Assembly (NCBI RefSeq): GCF_010728155.1
Contig: NZ_AP022605.1
Coordinates: forward strand, 620,001-684,000
Direction of reading: 5' to 3'
DNA length: 64,000 bases
Origin: Mycolicibacterium doricum
GTDB taxonomy: Bacteria; Actinomycetota; Actinomycetes; Mycobacteriales; Mycobacteriaceae
The first letter of the stretch is position 1, and every line of letters begins with the position of its first letter. This document shows positions 1-8,684 of this stretch, one piece after another. Made by a program: the position numbers and the translations under genes. The notes beneath the pieces were generated by a model. That model was given only the letters and a program-made list of their open reading frames with translations, searched no databases and had not been told where the DNA came from.

Positions 1-891
1 CGCGAACCGGTTGCCCAGCGGATCGGTGGCGTCCTGTGTCGTCCCGAAGTCGTGTCCGGTTGTCTCGCCCAGGGTTCCGCCCGCGGCGACGATCGACTGC
101 CGTGCGCGGTCGAGGTCGTCAACGGCGTAGCAGCAGAACAGCGTGGCGGGTCCGTCGCCGGCGAAGATCCCGGTGGGCAGGGCGGTGTTGGTGACCTCGT
201 GGGTGGCCGCATCGTAGGTCCAGCCCAGGACGTGGCCGTAGAACGCGGCGGCCCGCTCGGTGTCGCGGGTCCACAGCGACACGTAACCGACGTCGCCGTG
301 CCGGATCGGTGTGCCGGCACCGGTGACGGGGCCCGACAACATCCAGCGGTGCCCGAACGGGTCGATGATCGCCGCGGTGCGTGACCCGTGGGCGTCGTAC
401 GGTTCGCGCTGGACGTGGGCGCCGTGGTCGTGGGCCCGCCGCAACGCCGCGTCGGTGTCGGCCACCTGAAGCAGCAGGCTGACCGAGACATGTTCGGGGG
501 CAGGCGCTTTCAGTCCGAGTTCGGGGAACTCGTCGGCCAGGTACAGCACGCCGCCGGACAGGGTGAGTTCGGCGTGGCCGATGCGGCCGTCGTCCATCAT
601 CATCGGTTCACCGGCCGGCGTCGCGCCCAGTGCGTCGACGTACCAGTCGATGGCCGCGCGCGCGTCTGCGACGGCAAGGTACGGCAGCGCCGCGGGGCGC
701 GCAACCACGGCGGCCAGTGCGGTATCGGTTCGGCTCATCTCGACTCCTTCGGTGTGATCGGGTTCGGTGTGATCGGGCAACCTGAGCGCCGACTGCAGGC
801 GAGCGCGCAACCGTGCAGCGAACGCCGGGTCGGGAGGGACCGGAAGGTCGTCACCGTGCAGCACCCACAGCGGATCCGTGTGGTCGTTCAC
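1..891 (-). CDS. Two-domain VOC (glyoxalase/bleomycin-resistance fold) protein, C-terminus cut by window edge
   Basis: The frame runs leftward off the window, so the C-terminus is missing; 297 codons are visible. Two vicinal-oxygen-chelate repeats can be read, one from about residue 68 (ALPYLAVADARAAIDWYV) and one from about residue 195 (GDVGYVSLWTRDTERAAAFY). Family members bind a metal and act as lyases, dioxygenases or drug-binding proteins; the substrate here is unknown. I chose the GTG at 891 because it overlaps the sigma-factor stop as GTGA, which suggests translational coupling. An in-frame ATG at 738 would start just before the first VOC domain. The extra 51 residues contain a helical stretch (PPDPAFAARLRARL) and a duplicated PDHTE. 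Family is fairly certain, start less so. Confidence 0.75.
   Translation of the reverse strand, partial: MNDHTDPLWVLHGDDLPVPPDPAFAARLRARLQSALRLPDHTEPDHTEGVEMSRTDTALAAVVARPAALPYLAVADARAAIDWYVDALGATPAGEPMMMDDGRIGHAELTLSGGVLYLADEFPELGLKAPAPEHVSVSLLLQVADTDAALRRAHDHGAHVQREPYDAHGSRTAAIIDPFGHRWMLSGPVTGAGTPIRHGDVGYVSLWTRDTERAAAFYGHVLGWTYDAATHEVTNTALPTGIFAGDGPATLFCCYAVDDLDRARQSIVAAGGTLGETTGHDFGTTQDATDPLGNRFA
748..777. repeat. 15-bp direct repeat, 2 copies, in frame in the VOC gene
   Basis: TTCGGTGTGATCGGG occurs twice head to tail (748-762, 763-777). On the coding (minus) strand it gives PDHTE twice, just upstream of the alternative ATG at 738. Confidence 0.9.
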
Positions 892-1412
892 GGCCTGCCT
901 CCTTCCGGGTAGTGCGAGCGAAATGCGCGACGGGCCCGCGTCAGCAGCGCCTCGGTGGCGTGCACTGTCCGGCCGATGAGCTCGGCGCATTCGGGGACCG
1001 AACAGCCGTCGAGGTAGCGCAGCGCGAGCACGGTCCGGTGGTGTTCGGGCAGTTGTGCCAGCACGCTTTCGGCGACGATCCGGTCCAGTTCGGCGTCCCA
1101 GCCGTCGACGGGCTCACCGGGTTCGGGCAGGTCGGCGACCGCAACGGCGTGCCGGTGGGATCCACGGCGGTAGTGGTCGGCCAGTTTGTGTCGGGCCACC
1201 CCGATCAGCCACGGCACGCTGATCGGCACGGATGCGCCCCGCCGGGCAGCGTCCATCGCCGCCAGGAAGGTCTCTGACGTCAGGTCCTCGGCGGTTCCGC
1301 GGTCCGGACAGCGCCTGACGAAGTAGCCGTACACCGTCGGCAGGGCGTCGTCGTAGAGCGCCAGCAGAGCCCGCGAAGCGTCTTCACCATCCGGTTCGGC
1401 GCTCACACCCAT
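888..1412 (-). CDS. ECF-type RNA polymerase sigma factor
   Basis: 174 residues, typical ECF length. Region 2 covers about residues 15-85, with the promoter-melting stretch GTAEDLTSETFLAAMDAARR; region 4 covers about 115-165, with LPEHHRTVLALRYLDGCSV followed by a helix-turn-helix. It would direct RNA polymerase to a specific promoter set. No anti-sigma factor gene is visible next to it. Its stop overlaps the start of the VOC gene by four bases, so the two are probably one transcript. ATG at 1412 is used; a GTG two codons in is an alternative. Sub-group not determined. Confidence 0.85.
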   Translation of the reverse strand: MGVSAEPDGEDASRALLALYDDALPTVYGYFVRRCPDRGTAEDLTSETFLAAMDAARRGASVPISVPWLIGVARHKLADHYRRGSHRHAVAVADLPEPGEPVDGWDAELDRIVAESVLAQLPEHHRTVLALRYLDGCSVPECAELIGRTVHATEALLTRARRAFRSHYPEGGRP

Positions 1413-1451
1413 ATCGTCGCCGTTGCGGCCCGAACTCCGACGCCGATATTG

Positions 1452-2051
1452 CTAATGCACGGCGCGCAGACCGTCGCGTACGGTGTCGAAGGCGTCGCCG
1501 AGCGCCTGGGCCAGCGACACCGCCTCGTCGGCCAGCCACTGCTCGTAGGCCGACAGCGCCACCCCGAGCATCGTCCACGCCACCGTCTGCGGCACGAGGT
1601 CTTGGGCCTTGACCCCGGTCCGGGCGGCCACGAACTGCGCGATCACGGCCCGCCACCCGGCATACATCGTCATCGAATAGGCCTGCAGCGCGTCGGTTTC
1701 CAGGATGACACGCATGCGCTGGCGGTGTCTGGTCGTCTCCTCGGGGCCGAAGTGGTTGAACGCCAGCAGGGCGCCCCGCAGCGCCTCGTCGACGGGAACG
1801 GTGGGGTCGAGGTCGTCGAACAGGTGCCGCATGTGATCGAGGTGTGCGTCGAAGTGCCCCCACGGGATCGCGCTCTTGGACGAGTAGTAGCGGAACAGCG
1901 TGCGGCGGGCGATACCTGCGGCGGCGGCCACGTCGTCGACGCTGACCTCGTCGAAACCGCGGGCGGCGAACAGTTCGAGAGCGACGTCGGTGATGTGGTC
2001 GCGGGTGGTGGAGCGACGCCGGCCCACGCGAGGCGCGGAATCCTGACGCAT
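1452..2051 (-). CDS. mftR: MftR, TetR-family repressor of the mycofactocin operon
   Basis: 199 residues from the ATG at 2051. The N-terminal TetR helix-turn-helix is clear (residues ~14-62: [20 protein letters not shown], then [17 protein letters not shown]); the rest is the helical ligand-binding domain. In other mycobacteria MftR represses mft genes and is relieved by long-chain acyl-CoAs (established knowledge). It is divergent from mftA. An upstream in-frame ATG at 2087 exists, but 2051 has a good ribosome site (GGAAGGGG about 8-15 bases before it), so the shorter form is preferred. A minus-strand -10 (TAGGAT, 2089-2094) overlaps the mftA -10. Confidence 0.9.
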   Translation of the reverse strand: MRQDSAPRVGRRRSTTRDHITDVALELFAARGFDEVSVDDVAAAAGIARRTLFRYYSSKSAIPWGHFDAHLDHMRHLFDDLDPTVPVDEALRGALLAFNHFGPEETTRHRQRMRVILETDALQAYSMTMYAGWRAVIAQFVAARTGVKAQDLVPQTVAWTMLGVALSAYEQWLADEAVSLAQALGDAFDTVRDGLRAVH

Positions 2052-2087
2052 GAGAACCCACCCCTTCCGTTCTGGCACTCGATGCAA

Positions 2088-2093
2088 TATCCT
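2088..2093 (+). promoter_or_regulatory. Predicted mftA promoter -10 (TATCCT)
   Basis: TATCCT fits the mycobacterial TANNNT -10 and would start transcription near 2100, about 44 bases before the mftA ATG. It overlaps a minus-strand TAGGAT (2089-2094) usable for mftR, so the two divergent promoters share their core. A purine-rich ribosome site (AAAGGCAG, 2131-2138) precedes mftA. Confidence 0.5.
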
Positions 2094-2102
2094 AAGCGAC
2101 CT

Positions 2103-2121
2103 GGGTCACACTCAGTGACCC
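2103..2121. promoter_or_regulatory. Perfect 7-bp inverted repeat, candidate MftR operator
   Basis: GGGTCAC-ACTCA-GTGACCC is a perfect inverted repeat with a 5-base spacer. It lies in the mftR-mftA divergent region immediately downstream of the predicted mftA start site, where a TetR repressor would block transcription. That MftR binds the mftA promoter is known; that it binds this exact palindrome is my inference. Confidence 0.6.
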
Positions 2122-2143
2122 TACGCGACGAAAGGCAGTGGTC

Positions 2144-2302
2144 ATGGAGCCCAATCAGCACGTCATCGAAGGCGCCGCCGGAGCCGCCCAGGCAGCGACA
2201 TCGGACGCGGCGACATCGGACGCGGCGACATCGGAGAATGAACTGGTCACCGAGACGCTGGTCGAAGAGGTCTCGATCGACGGGATGTGCGGGGTCTACT
2301 GA
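2144..2302 (+). CDS. mftA: MftA, mycofactocin precursor peptide
   Basis: A 52-residue peptide ending IDGMCGVY, the invariant C-terminus of MftA. The last Val-Tyr pair is what MftC decarboxylates and cross-links to form the mycofactocin core. It is followed within three bases by mftB. The leader contains a repeated [15 protein letters not shown] segment (residues 17-31) encoded by a 15-bp tandem repeat. This part is probably a flexible linker, because recognition by MftB/MftC relies on the C-terminal half. ATG at 2144 follows AAAGGCAG. Confidence 0.95.
   Translation: MEPNQHVIEGAAGAAQAATSDAATSDAATSENELVTETLVEEVSIDGMCGVY
2192..2236. repeat. 15-bp tandem repeat, 3 copies, inside the mftA leader
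   Basis: Three near-identical 15-bp units (consensus GCGGCGACATCGGAC) at 2192-2206, 2207-2221 and 2222-2236 encode [15 protein letters not shown]. The frame is kept, so copy-number change would lengthen or shorten the leader peptide without destroying it. Confidence 0.9.
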
Positions 2303-2304
2303 CC

Positions 2305-2598
2305 GTGGCGGCGCCTGTTGCGTTCGACCCGGATCTGCGCTGGCGGCTGCACCACCAGGTGGCGGTGCGGCCCGAACCGTTCGGGGCGCTGCTGTACCAC
2401 TTCGGGACGCGCAAGCTGTCCTTCCTGAAGAACACCACGATCGTCGACGTGGTGAACTCCCTGGCTGATCATCGCGACGCCCGCTCTGCTTGCCGCGCAG
2501 CGGGTATCGACGACCGGCAACAGGCGCCGTACCTGCACGCCCTCGGCGTACTCGTCCAATCCAAGATGCTTGTCTGCGAGGAGGAACCCGCATCATGA
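2305..2598 (+). CDS. mftB: MftB, precursor-binding chaperone (RiPP recognition element)
   Basis: 97 residues from the GTG at 2305, three bases after the mftA stop. MftB is a small winged-helix recognition protein that binds the MftA leader and presents it to MftC. Recognisable parts are VRPEPFGALLYHFGTRKLSF (about residues 21-40) and the C-terminal helix ALGVLVQSKMLV. An in-frame ATG at 2287 would overlap mftA and is less likely. The stop overlaps the mftC start as ATGA, so translation is probably coupled. Confidence 0.9.
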   Translation: MAAPVAFDPDLRWRLHHQVAVRPEPFGALLYHFGTRKLSFLKNTTIVDVVNSLADHRDARSACRAAGIDDRQQAPYLHALGVLVQSKMLVCEEEPAS

Positions 2599-3800
2599 CT
2601 TCCGTCGTTCCGGCGCCCGCGCCGGGCGGGGCGCCCGTGCCGCGCTTGGTCGAGCAGTTCGAGCACGGCCTGGACGCGCCGATCTGTCTGACGTGGGAAC
2701 TCACCTACGCCTGCAACCTGGCGTGCGTGCACTGCCTGTCCTCGTCGGGCAAGCGCGATCCACGCGAACTGTCCACGCAGCAGTGCAAGGACATCATTGA
2801 CGAGCTCGAACGCATGCAGGTGTTCTATGTCAACATCGGTGGCGGCGAACCCACTGTGCGCCCGGACTTCTGGGAGCTGGTCGACTACGCGACCGCCCAC
2901 CACGTCGGGGTGAAGTTCTCCACCAACGGCGTGCGCATCACCGGAGAGGTGGCGGCCAAACTCGCCGCCAGTGATTACGTCGACGTGCAGATCTCGCTAG
3001 ACGGCGCGACCGCTGAGATCAACGACGCGGTCCGCGGCCCCGGATCCTTCGCGATGGCCGAGCGCGCCCTGGAAAACCTCGCCGCCGCGGGGTTCACCGA
3101 CGCCAAGATCTCCGTCGTCGTGACCCGGCACAACGTCGGACAACTCGACGACTTCGCTGCGTTGGCGAGCCGTTACGGCGCCACCCTGCGCATCACGCGG
3201 CTGCGCCCCTCCGGCCGCGGCGCCGACGTGTGGGACGACCTGCACCCCACCGCCGAGCAGCAGGTCGAGCTCTACGACTGGCTCGTCGCCAAGGGTGAGC
3301 GGGTGCTGACCGGCGATTCGTTCTTCCACCTCTCGGGGCTCGGGGAGCCGGGGGCGCTGGCCGGGCTCAACCTGTGCGGTGCCGGACGCGTGGTTTGCCT
3401 GATCGACCCGGTGGGCGACGTGTACGCCTGCCCGTTCGCCATCCATGACAAGTTCCTCGCCGGGAACATCCTGTCGGACAACGGCTTCAAGAGCGTGTGG
3501 CAGAATTCTGCACTGTTCCGCGAACTGCGCGAGCCGCAGTCGGCGGGAGCCTGCAGTGGCTGCGGGCACTACGACGCCTGCCGCGGCGGCTGCATGGCCG
3601 CCAAGTTCTTCACCGGCCTCCCGCTCGACGGGCCCGACCCCGAATGCGTGCAGGGTTACGGCGCGCCCGCCCTGGAACTCGATCGGGTCAAGCCCAAGCC
3701 CAGCGGCGACCACTCCCGGGGGACCGGGCAGCAGGGCCCGATCCCCTTGAAACTGCTGACCAAGCCGCCCGCTCGGCTGTGTGACGAAAGTCCGGTGTAG
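2595..3800 (+). CDS. mftC: MftC, radical SAM/SPASM mycofactocin maturase
   Basis: 401 residues. The radical-SAM cluster motif is CNLACVHC (Cys40, Cys44, Cys47), followed by the SAM-binding GGGEPT. The C-terminal SPASM domain has the expected cysteines, including CGAGRVVCLIDPVGDVYACP and CSGCGHYDACRGGC. Known role: oxidative decarboxylation of the MftA C-terminal tyrosine, then a C-C bond between the Val and Tyr remnants. The start overlaps the mftB stop (ATGA). Confidence 0.96.
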   Translation: MTSVVPAPAPGGAPVPRLVEQFEHGLDAPICLTWELTYACNLACVHCLSSSGKRDPRELSTQQCKDIIDELERMQVFYVNIGGGEPTVRPDFWELVDYATAHHVGVKFSTNGVRITGEVAAKLAASDYVDVQISLDGATAEINDAVRGPGSFAMAERALENLAAAGFTDAKISVVVTRHNVGQLDDFAALASRYGATLRITRLRPSGRGADVWDDLHPTAEQQVELYDWLVAKGERVLTGDSFFHLSGLGEPGALAGLNLCGAGRVVCLIDPVGDVYACPFAIHDKFLAGNILSDNGFKSVWQNSALFRELREPQSAGACSGCGHYDACRGGCMAAKFFTGLPLDGPDPECVQGYGAPALELDRVKPKPSGDHSRGTGQQGPIPLKLLTKPPARLCDESPV

Positions 3801-3802
3801 AC

Positions 3803-4996
3803 GTGGCCCGCGACAAGTGGTTCGAAACCGTCGCCATCGCCCAGCAGCGGGCGAAGAAGCGGCTGCCCAAATCCGTGTACTCCTCGCTGATCTCCGCCAG
3901 CGAGAAGGGACTGACGGTCTCCGACAACGTGGAGTCCTTCTCCGAACTCGGCTTCGCCCCGCATGTCGTCGGTGCCCCCGAGAAGCGTGACCTGTCGACA
4001 ACCGTGATGGGACAAGAGCTTTCGATGCCGGTCATGATCTCGCCGACCGGCGTGCAGGCCGTCGACCCCGACGGCGAGGTCGCGGTCGCCCGCGCGGCGG
4101 CGGCCCGCGGCACCGCGATGGGATTGTCCTCGTTCGCGAGCAAGCCCATCGAAGAGGTGGTCGCTGCCAACCCGAAGGTTTTCTTCCAGATCTACTGGCT
4201 GGGCGGCCGCGAGACGATCCTGGAGAGGGTGCAGCGGGCCAAGGAGGCCGGTGCGGTGGGGTTGATTGTCACAACCGACTGGAGCTTCTCGCACGGCCGG
4301 GACTGGGGCAGCCCGAAGATCCCCGAACAGATGAACCTCAGGACGATGTTCAGAATGTCGCCGGAGGTGATCACCAAGCCGCGCTGGCTGTGGGGTTTCG
4401 GCAAGACGCTCAGCCCGCCCGACCTGCGGGTCCCCAACCAGGCCCGCCGCGGTGAACCGGGACCGGCGTTCTTCCAGGTCTACGGCGAGTGGATGAACAC
4501 GCCGCCGCCGACCTGGGAGGACATCGCGTGGTTGCGCGAGCGGTGGGACGGCCCCTTCATGCTCAAGGGCATTGTGCGGGTGGACGACGCCCGACGCGCT
4601 GTCGACGCCGGTGTTTCGGCCATCTCGGTGTCCAATCACGGCGGCAACAACCTCGACGGCACTCCGGCCACCATCCGATGCCTGCCCGCGGTGGCCGATG
4701 CGGTCGGCGACCAGGTCGAGGTCCTGCTCGACGGTGGTATCCGCCGCGGCAGCGATGTCGTCAAGGCACTGGCGCTTGGCGCCCGCGCGGTGATGATCGG
4801 CCGGGCCTACCTGTGGGGTCTGGCCGCCAACGGCCAGGCCGGCGTCGAGAACGTCCTCGACATCCTCCGAGGCGGCATCGACTCCGCGCTCATGGGACTC
4901 GGACGCGCCTCGATCCACGACCTGGGGCCCGACGACATCCTCGTGCCCGACGGCTTCACCCGCGCGCTCGGCGTGCCGACCGCCGACCAGACGTGA
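3803..4996 (+). CDS. mftD: MftD, FMN-dependent dehydrogenase of mycofactocin biosynthesis
   Basis: 397 residues, family of FMN-dependent L-lactate dehydrogenase/glycolate oxidase. Characteristic stretches are MISPTGVQAVDPDGEVAVAR (N-terminal barrel strand), VSNHGGNNLDGTP (active-site His-Gly-Gly) and DGGIRRGSDVVKALALGARA (phosphate binding). Known role: it oxidises the AHDP intermediate released by MftE to pre-mycofactocin, the redox-active form. GTG start at 3803, two bases after the mftC stop, within the same transcript. Confidence 0.95.
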   Translation: MARDKWFETVAIAQQRAKKRLPKSVYSSLISASEKGLTVSDNVESFSELGFAPHVVGAPEKRDLSTTVMGQELSMPVMISPTGVQAVDPDGEVAVARAAAARGTAMGLSSFASKPIEEVVAANPKVFFQIYWLGGRETILERVQRAKEAGAVGLIVTTDWSFSHGRDWGSPKIPEQMNLRTMFRMSPEVITKPRWLWGFGKTLSPPDLRVPNQARRGEPGPAFFQVYGEWMNTPPPTWEDIAWLRERWDGPFMLKGIVRVDDARRAVDAGVSAISVSNHGGNNLDGTPATIRCLPAVADAVGDQVEVLLDGGIRRGSDVVKALALGARAVMIGRAYLWGLAANGQAGVENVLDILRGGIDSALMGLGRASIHDLGPDDILVPDGFTRALGVPTADQT

Positions 4997-5101
4997 TCGG
5001 CAACAACCACTTGCTGTGACGCACGGGGCATACGGTGCTTCCGGGATGAAATCAATCGAATTCGCTGCACAACGACCGGTGCACGCCAGGTGAATGCGGC
5101 T

Positions 5102-5107
5102 TACGAT
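5102..5107 (+). promoter_or_regulatory. Predicted leaderless promoter of mftE (-10 TACGAT)
   Basis: TACGAT (5102-5107) lies six bases upstream of the in-frame GTG at 5114, the arrangement of a mycobacterial leaderless promoter in which the start codon is +1. The 117-base gap between mftD and this GTG is the only sizeable gap in mftA-F. A second -10-like TACGGT (5031-5036) lies further up. Confidence 0.5.
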
Positions 5108-5113
5108 CGCGGG

Positions 5114-5821
5114 GTGGCGTTTCCCAGCGAGCTTGGGAACTCGACGTCGAGGCAGCTGCGCAGCATGTCTGCGGCGTTGATCGTTCCGGTAGGCTCCACC
5201 GAGCAGCATGGACCTCACCTTCCGCTGGACACCGACACCCGCATCGCCACGGCGGTGGCCCGAGAGGTGGCGGCCACGCTGGGGCCGTACTGGTCTCTGG
5301 CACCTGCCGTCGGTTACGGCGCCAGCGGTGAACACGAGAGCTTCCCCGGCACCATCTCCATCGGCACCGCCGCGCTACGCCTGCTGCTGGTCGAGTTCGG
5401 CAGGTCGGCCACCAACTGGGCATCTCGGGTGGTGTTCGTCAACGGCCACGGCGGCAACACCGAGGCCCTCGCCGGTGCAACCGCGCTGCTGCGATACGAG
5501 GAGCGCGACGTCGCCTGGTGTCCGTGCCTCACCGAAGATGCAGACGCGCACGCCGGCCATACCGAAACGTCTGTACTGCTGCACATCTCGCCCGACGACG
5601 TGCACGCCGACCACTGGCAGCGCGGCAACACCACAGCACTGCGCGACCTGATGCCGCAACTGCGTCAGGGTGGCGTCGCGGCGGTCAGCGAGGTCGGTGT
5701 GCTCGGCGACCCCACGACGGCCACCGGGGTCGACGGCGCCGAGTTGTTCGGCCGGATGGTCCGGCACTGCGCCGACCGGATCACGCGCTGGGTGCCCGAC
5801 CACCACGGGATGCTGCGATGA
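5114..5821 (+). CDS. mftE: MftE, creatininase-family peptidase
   Basis: 235 residues from GTG 5114; an in-frame GTG at 5090 would add eight residues. Creatininase-fold metal ligands are visible: [19 protein letters not shown] (Glu, His, Asp), FVNGHGGN, and a later [12 protein letters not shown]. Known role: hydrolyses the modified MftA to release AHDP, the C-terminal dipeptide-derived core. The shorter start is favoured because a leaderless -10 (TACGAT) lies six bases upstream, whereas 5090 has a near-contiguous purine tract only. The stop overlaps mftF (ATGA). Confidence 0.93.
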   Translation: MAFPSELGNSTSRQLRSMSAALIVPVGSTEQHGPHLPLDTDTRIATAVAREVAATLGPYWSLAPAVGYGASGEHESFPGTISIGTAALRLLLVEFGRSATNWASRVVFVNGHGGNTEALAGATALLRYEERDVAWCPCLTEDADAHAGHTETSVLLHISPDDVHADHWQRGNTTALRDLMPQLRQGGVAAVSEVGVLGDPTTATGVDGAELFGRMVRHCADRITRWVPDHHGMLR

Positions 5822-7227
5822 CCGGGCCCCGGCTGCCCGACGGGTTTGCCGTGCAGGTGGACCGGCGGGTCAGGGTGCTCGCTGAGGGCGCGGCGCTGCT
5901 GGGCGGTTCACCCACCCGGCTGCTGCGGCTGGCGCCTGCCGCCCAGACGATGCTCAGCGGCGGCCGGCTCGAGGTGCGCGACGCCAAGAGCGCCCAGTTG
6001 GCGCGCACACTCCTCGATGCCACCGTCGCGCACCCGCGCCCCGCGAGCGGACCCTCACACCGTGACGTCACGGTCGTGGTCCCGGTGCGCGACAACCTAT
6101 TCGGTTTGCGGCGCCTTCTCGGTTCGTTGCGTGGTCTGCGCGTCATCGTCGTCGACGACGGATCTGCGGTGCCAATCGAGCCCTGTGACATGGCCGGTGC
6201 GCACTGCGATGTGCAGCTGATCCGGCACGACCGCAGCAAGGGGCCGGCGGCCGCCCGCAACGCCGGCGCCGCGGCATGCCGCACCGACTTCGTCGCGTTC
6301 CTCGACTCCGACGTACTTCCGCGCCGGGGGTGGCTCGAGGCGTTGCTGGGACACTTCTGTGATCCGGCGGTGGCGTTGGTGGCGCCGCGCATCGTGGGTC
6401 TGCGCATCGCCGACAACCCGGTGGCCAAGTACGAGGCGGTGCGCTCGTCGCTCGATCTCGGGCGCCGGGAGGCACCGGTGGTGCCGTACGGGCCGGTGGC
6501 CTACGTGCCGAGCGCCGCGATCATCTGCCGGAGGCGGATGCTCGACGCGGTGGGCGGGTTCGACGAGACCCTGCACTCAGGCGAGGACGTCGACCTGTGC
6601 TGGCGGCTCGTGGAGGCGGGAGCCCGGTTGCGCTACGAGCCGATCGCCCTGGTGGCCCACGACCACCGGACCGAGCTGGGGGAGTGGTTCCGCCGCAAGG
6701 CGTTCTACGGGACGTCGGCGGCGCCGCTGGCGGAGCGGCATCCGGGCAAGACGGCGCCGCTGGTGATCTCGGGGTGGACGCTGGTGGTCTGGGTGCTGAT
6801 GGCAATGGGCAGCGGTATCGGCTACCTGTTGTCGGTGCTCGCCGCGGGTCTGACCGCCCGGCGGGTGGCCAATTCACTGCGCTCGGTCGAGACCGAACCG
6901 CGGCAGGTGGCCGCGATCGCCGCGCACGGACTGTGGTCGGCGGCGCTGCAACTGGCATCGGCGATCTGCCGGCACTATTGGCCGATCGCCCTGCTCGCCG
7001 CCGTGGTGTCGCGACGCTGCCGGCAGGTGGTGCTGATCGCCGCGGTGCTCGACGGTGTCGTCGACTGGGCGGCGCGGCGCGGCACCGTCGAGGACACCGA
7101 ACAGGTCGGACTGCTGACCTATGTGCTGCTGCGCCGGCTCGACGACATCGCCTACGGGCTCGGACTGTGGACCGGGGTGGTGCACCAACGGCACCTCGGT
7201 GCGCTGAAACCGCAGATCCGAACGTAA
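5818..7227 (+). CDS. mftF: MftF, family-2 glycosyltransferase of mycofactocin
   Basis: 469 residues. The GT2 catalytic domain spans about residues 80-300: [16 protein letters not shown], the DxD motif [12 protein letters not shown], and the base region [19 protein letters not shown]. Hydrophobic segments follow from about residue 320, so it is probably membrane attached. Known role: adds a beta-1,4-linked oligoglucose chain to (pre)mycofactocin. Start ATG at 5818 overlaps the mftE stop by four bases. Confidence 0.94.
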   Translation: MTGPRLPDGFAVQVDRRVRVLAEGAALLGGSPTRLLRLAPAAQTMLSGGRLEVRDAKSAQLARTLLDATVAHPRPASGPSHRDVTVVVPVRDNLFGLRRLLGSLRGLRVIVVDDGSAVPIEPCDMAGAHCDVQLIRHDRSKGPAAARNAGAAACRTDFVAFLDSDVLPRRGWLEALLGHFCDPAVALVAPRIVGLRIADNPVAKYEAVRSSLDLGRREAPVVPYGPVAYVPSAAIICRRRMLDAVGGFDETLHSGEDVDLCWRLVEAGARLRYEPIALVAHDHRTELGEWFRRKAFYGTSAAPLAERHPGKTAPLVISGWTLVVWVLMAMGSGIGYLLSVLAAGLTARRVANSLRSVETEPRQVAAIAAHGLWSAALQLASAICRHYWPIALLAAVVSRRCRQVVLIAAVLDGVVDWAARRGTVEDTEQVGLLTYVLLRRLDDIAYGLGLWTGVVHQRHLGALKPQIRT

Positions 7228-7235
7228 AGGCTGCC

Positions 7236-8684
7236 TTGCCCACACCCACGCCTCATCCCCGTGACGTGCTGATCGTCGGCGCGGGAAGCGCCGGATCGGT
7301 GTTGGCCGAACGTCTTTCTGCCGACCCGCAGTGCCACGTCACCGTGGTGGAGGCCGGGCCCGCCCCGTCCGACCCACGCGTGGCGCAGCAGATTAGCGAC
7401 GGTCTGCGGCTGCCCATCGGCACCGCCAGCTCGGTGGTCCGGCACTACCTGACCACCCTCACCGACGCACCGGTCCGTCGCACGCAGATCGCGCGGGGCG
7501 CGGTCGTCGGCGGATCGGGTGCGGTCAACGGCGGGTACTTCTGCCGCGGGCTGCCTGCTGACTTCGACGGGTGGGGGGTCCCGGGCTGGACCTGGCGCGA
7601 CGTGCTGCCGCACTTCCGGGCGATCGAGACCGACCTGGACTTCGGCGGACCGCTGCACGGCGACCGCGGGCCGATCACGGTCCGCCGGGTTCGCGACTTC
7701 GACCGCTGCACCGCGTCTTTCGTCGAGGCCACCCGTCACGCCGGCTTCCGGTGGGTGGAGGATCTGAGCGGACTGGACGCGGACGTCCCCGCCGACGGTG
7801 TGGGTGCGGTGCCGCTGAACCTCGACAGCGGAACCCGCGTCGGCCCCGGCGGGGCGTTCCTGCAGCCGGCCCTCGAACGCGGCAACCTCGACCTGCTGCC
7901 CGACACCCGGGTCACCCGCGTCCAGATCGTGCGGGGCCGCGCGGTGGCCGTCGAATGCACGGGCCCGTTCGGCGCGCAAACCGTGCCGGCGGACCGCATC
8001 GTGCTCTGCGCCGGCGCGATCTCCAGCGCGCAGCTGTTGATGCTCTCCGGTGTCGGACCTGCAGACACCCTATGCGCCTTGGGTATTCACGTGTGGTCCG
8101 ATGTGCCCGTCGGTGCGTCGACATCCGATCATCCGGAATGGGTGATCCCGCTGCGGTGCACACCGACGCACGGCCTGCCGCCACTGGAGGCGGTGCTCAC
8201 CACCGACTCGGGTCTGGAGATCCGGCCCTACACAACGGGTTTCGCAGCGATGGTGCACGGCGCCGGCCATGATTCGGCCGACCGTCCGCAGCTCGGCGTC
8301 GCGTTGATGCGACCGCGGTCGCGGGGCCGCGTCACCCTCGTGTCAGCCGATCCGTTGGTTCCCCCGATGATCGAGCACCGTTACGACAGCGAGCCCGACG
8401 ACGTGGCTGATCTCGCCGCAGGGGCCGCGGCCGCGCACGAAATTCTTGACGGCACAGTGCATTCGGGCGAAGCTTCGTGGTCGACATCGCAGCATTTGGC
8501 TGGGACGGCGCCGATGGGTGGCGACGGCGATCCGCGGGCTGTGCTCGACGCACAGTGCCGGGTCCGCGGGGTCGACGGGCTGTGGGTGGTCGACGGTGCC
8601 GTCATGCCGGCCATCACCAGCCGGGGCCCGCATGCGACGATCGCGATGATCGGGCACCGGGCCGCGGAGTTCATCGCAGGCTGA
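7236..8684 (+). CDS. mftG: MftG, GMC-family flavoprotein dehydrogenase linked to mycofactocin
   Basis: 482 residues from a TTG at 7236 (AAAGG ends five bases before it); GTG 7266 is an alternative just before the FAD motif. The dinucleotide-binding motif is DVLIVGAGSAGSVLAERL; the GMC signature is in RGAVVGGSGAVNGGYF, and the C-terminal catalytic region includes WVVDGAVMPAITSRGPHATI. In M. smegmatis MftG passes electrons from reduced mycofactocin to the respiratory chain (established for the family). It converges on and overlaps the racemase gene by 14 bases. Confidence 0.92.
   Translation: MPTPTPHPRDVLIVGAGSAGSVLAERLSADPQCHVTVVEAGPAPSDPRVAQQISDGLRLPIGTASSVVRHYLTTLTDAPVRRTQIARGAVVGGSGAVNGGYFCRGLPADFDGWGVPGWTWRDVLPHFRAIETDLDFGGPLHGDRGPITVRRVRDFDRCTASFVEATRHAGFRWVEDLSGLDADVPADGVGAVPLNLDSGTRVGPGGAFLQPALERGNLDLLPDTRVTRVQIVRGRAVAVECTGPFGAQTVPADRIVLCAGAISSAQLLMLSGVGPADTLCALGIHVWSDVPVGASTSDHPEWVIPLRCTPTHGLPPLEAVLTTDSGLEIRPYTTGFAAMVHGAGHDSADRPQLGVALMRPRSRGRVTLVSADPLVPPMIEHRYDSEPDDVADLAAGAAAAHEILDGTVHSGEASWSTSQHLAGTAPMGGDGDPRAVLDAQCRVRGVDGLWVVDGAVMPAITSRGPHATIAMIGHRAAEFIAG

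Noticed and set aside
1398..1451. ATATCG...CGATAT inverted hexamers before the sigma gene as an operator
   Set aside because: Short arms with a wide centre; expected by chance in this composition.
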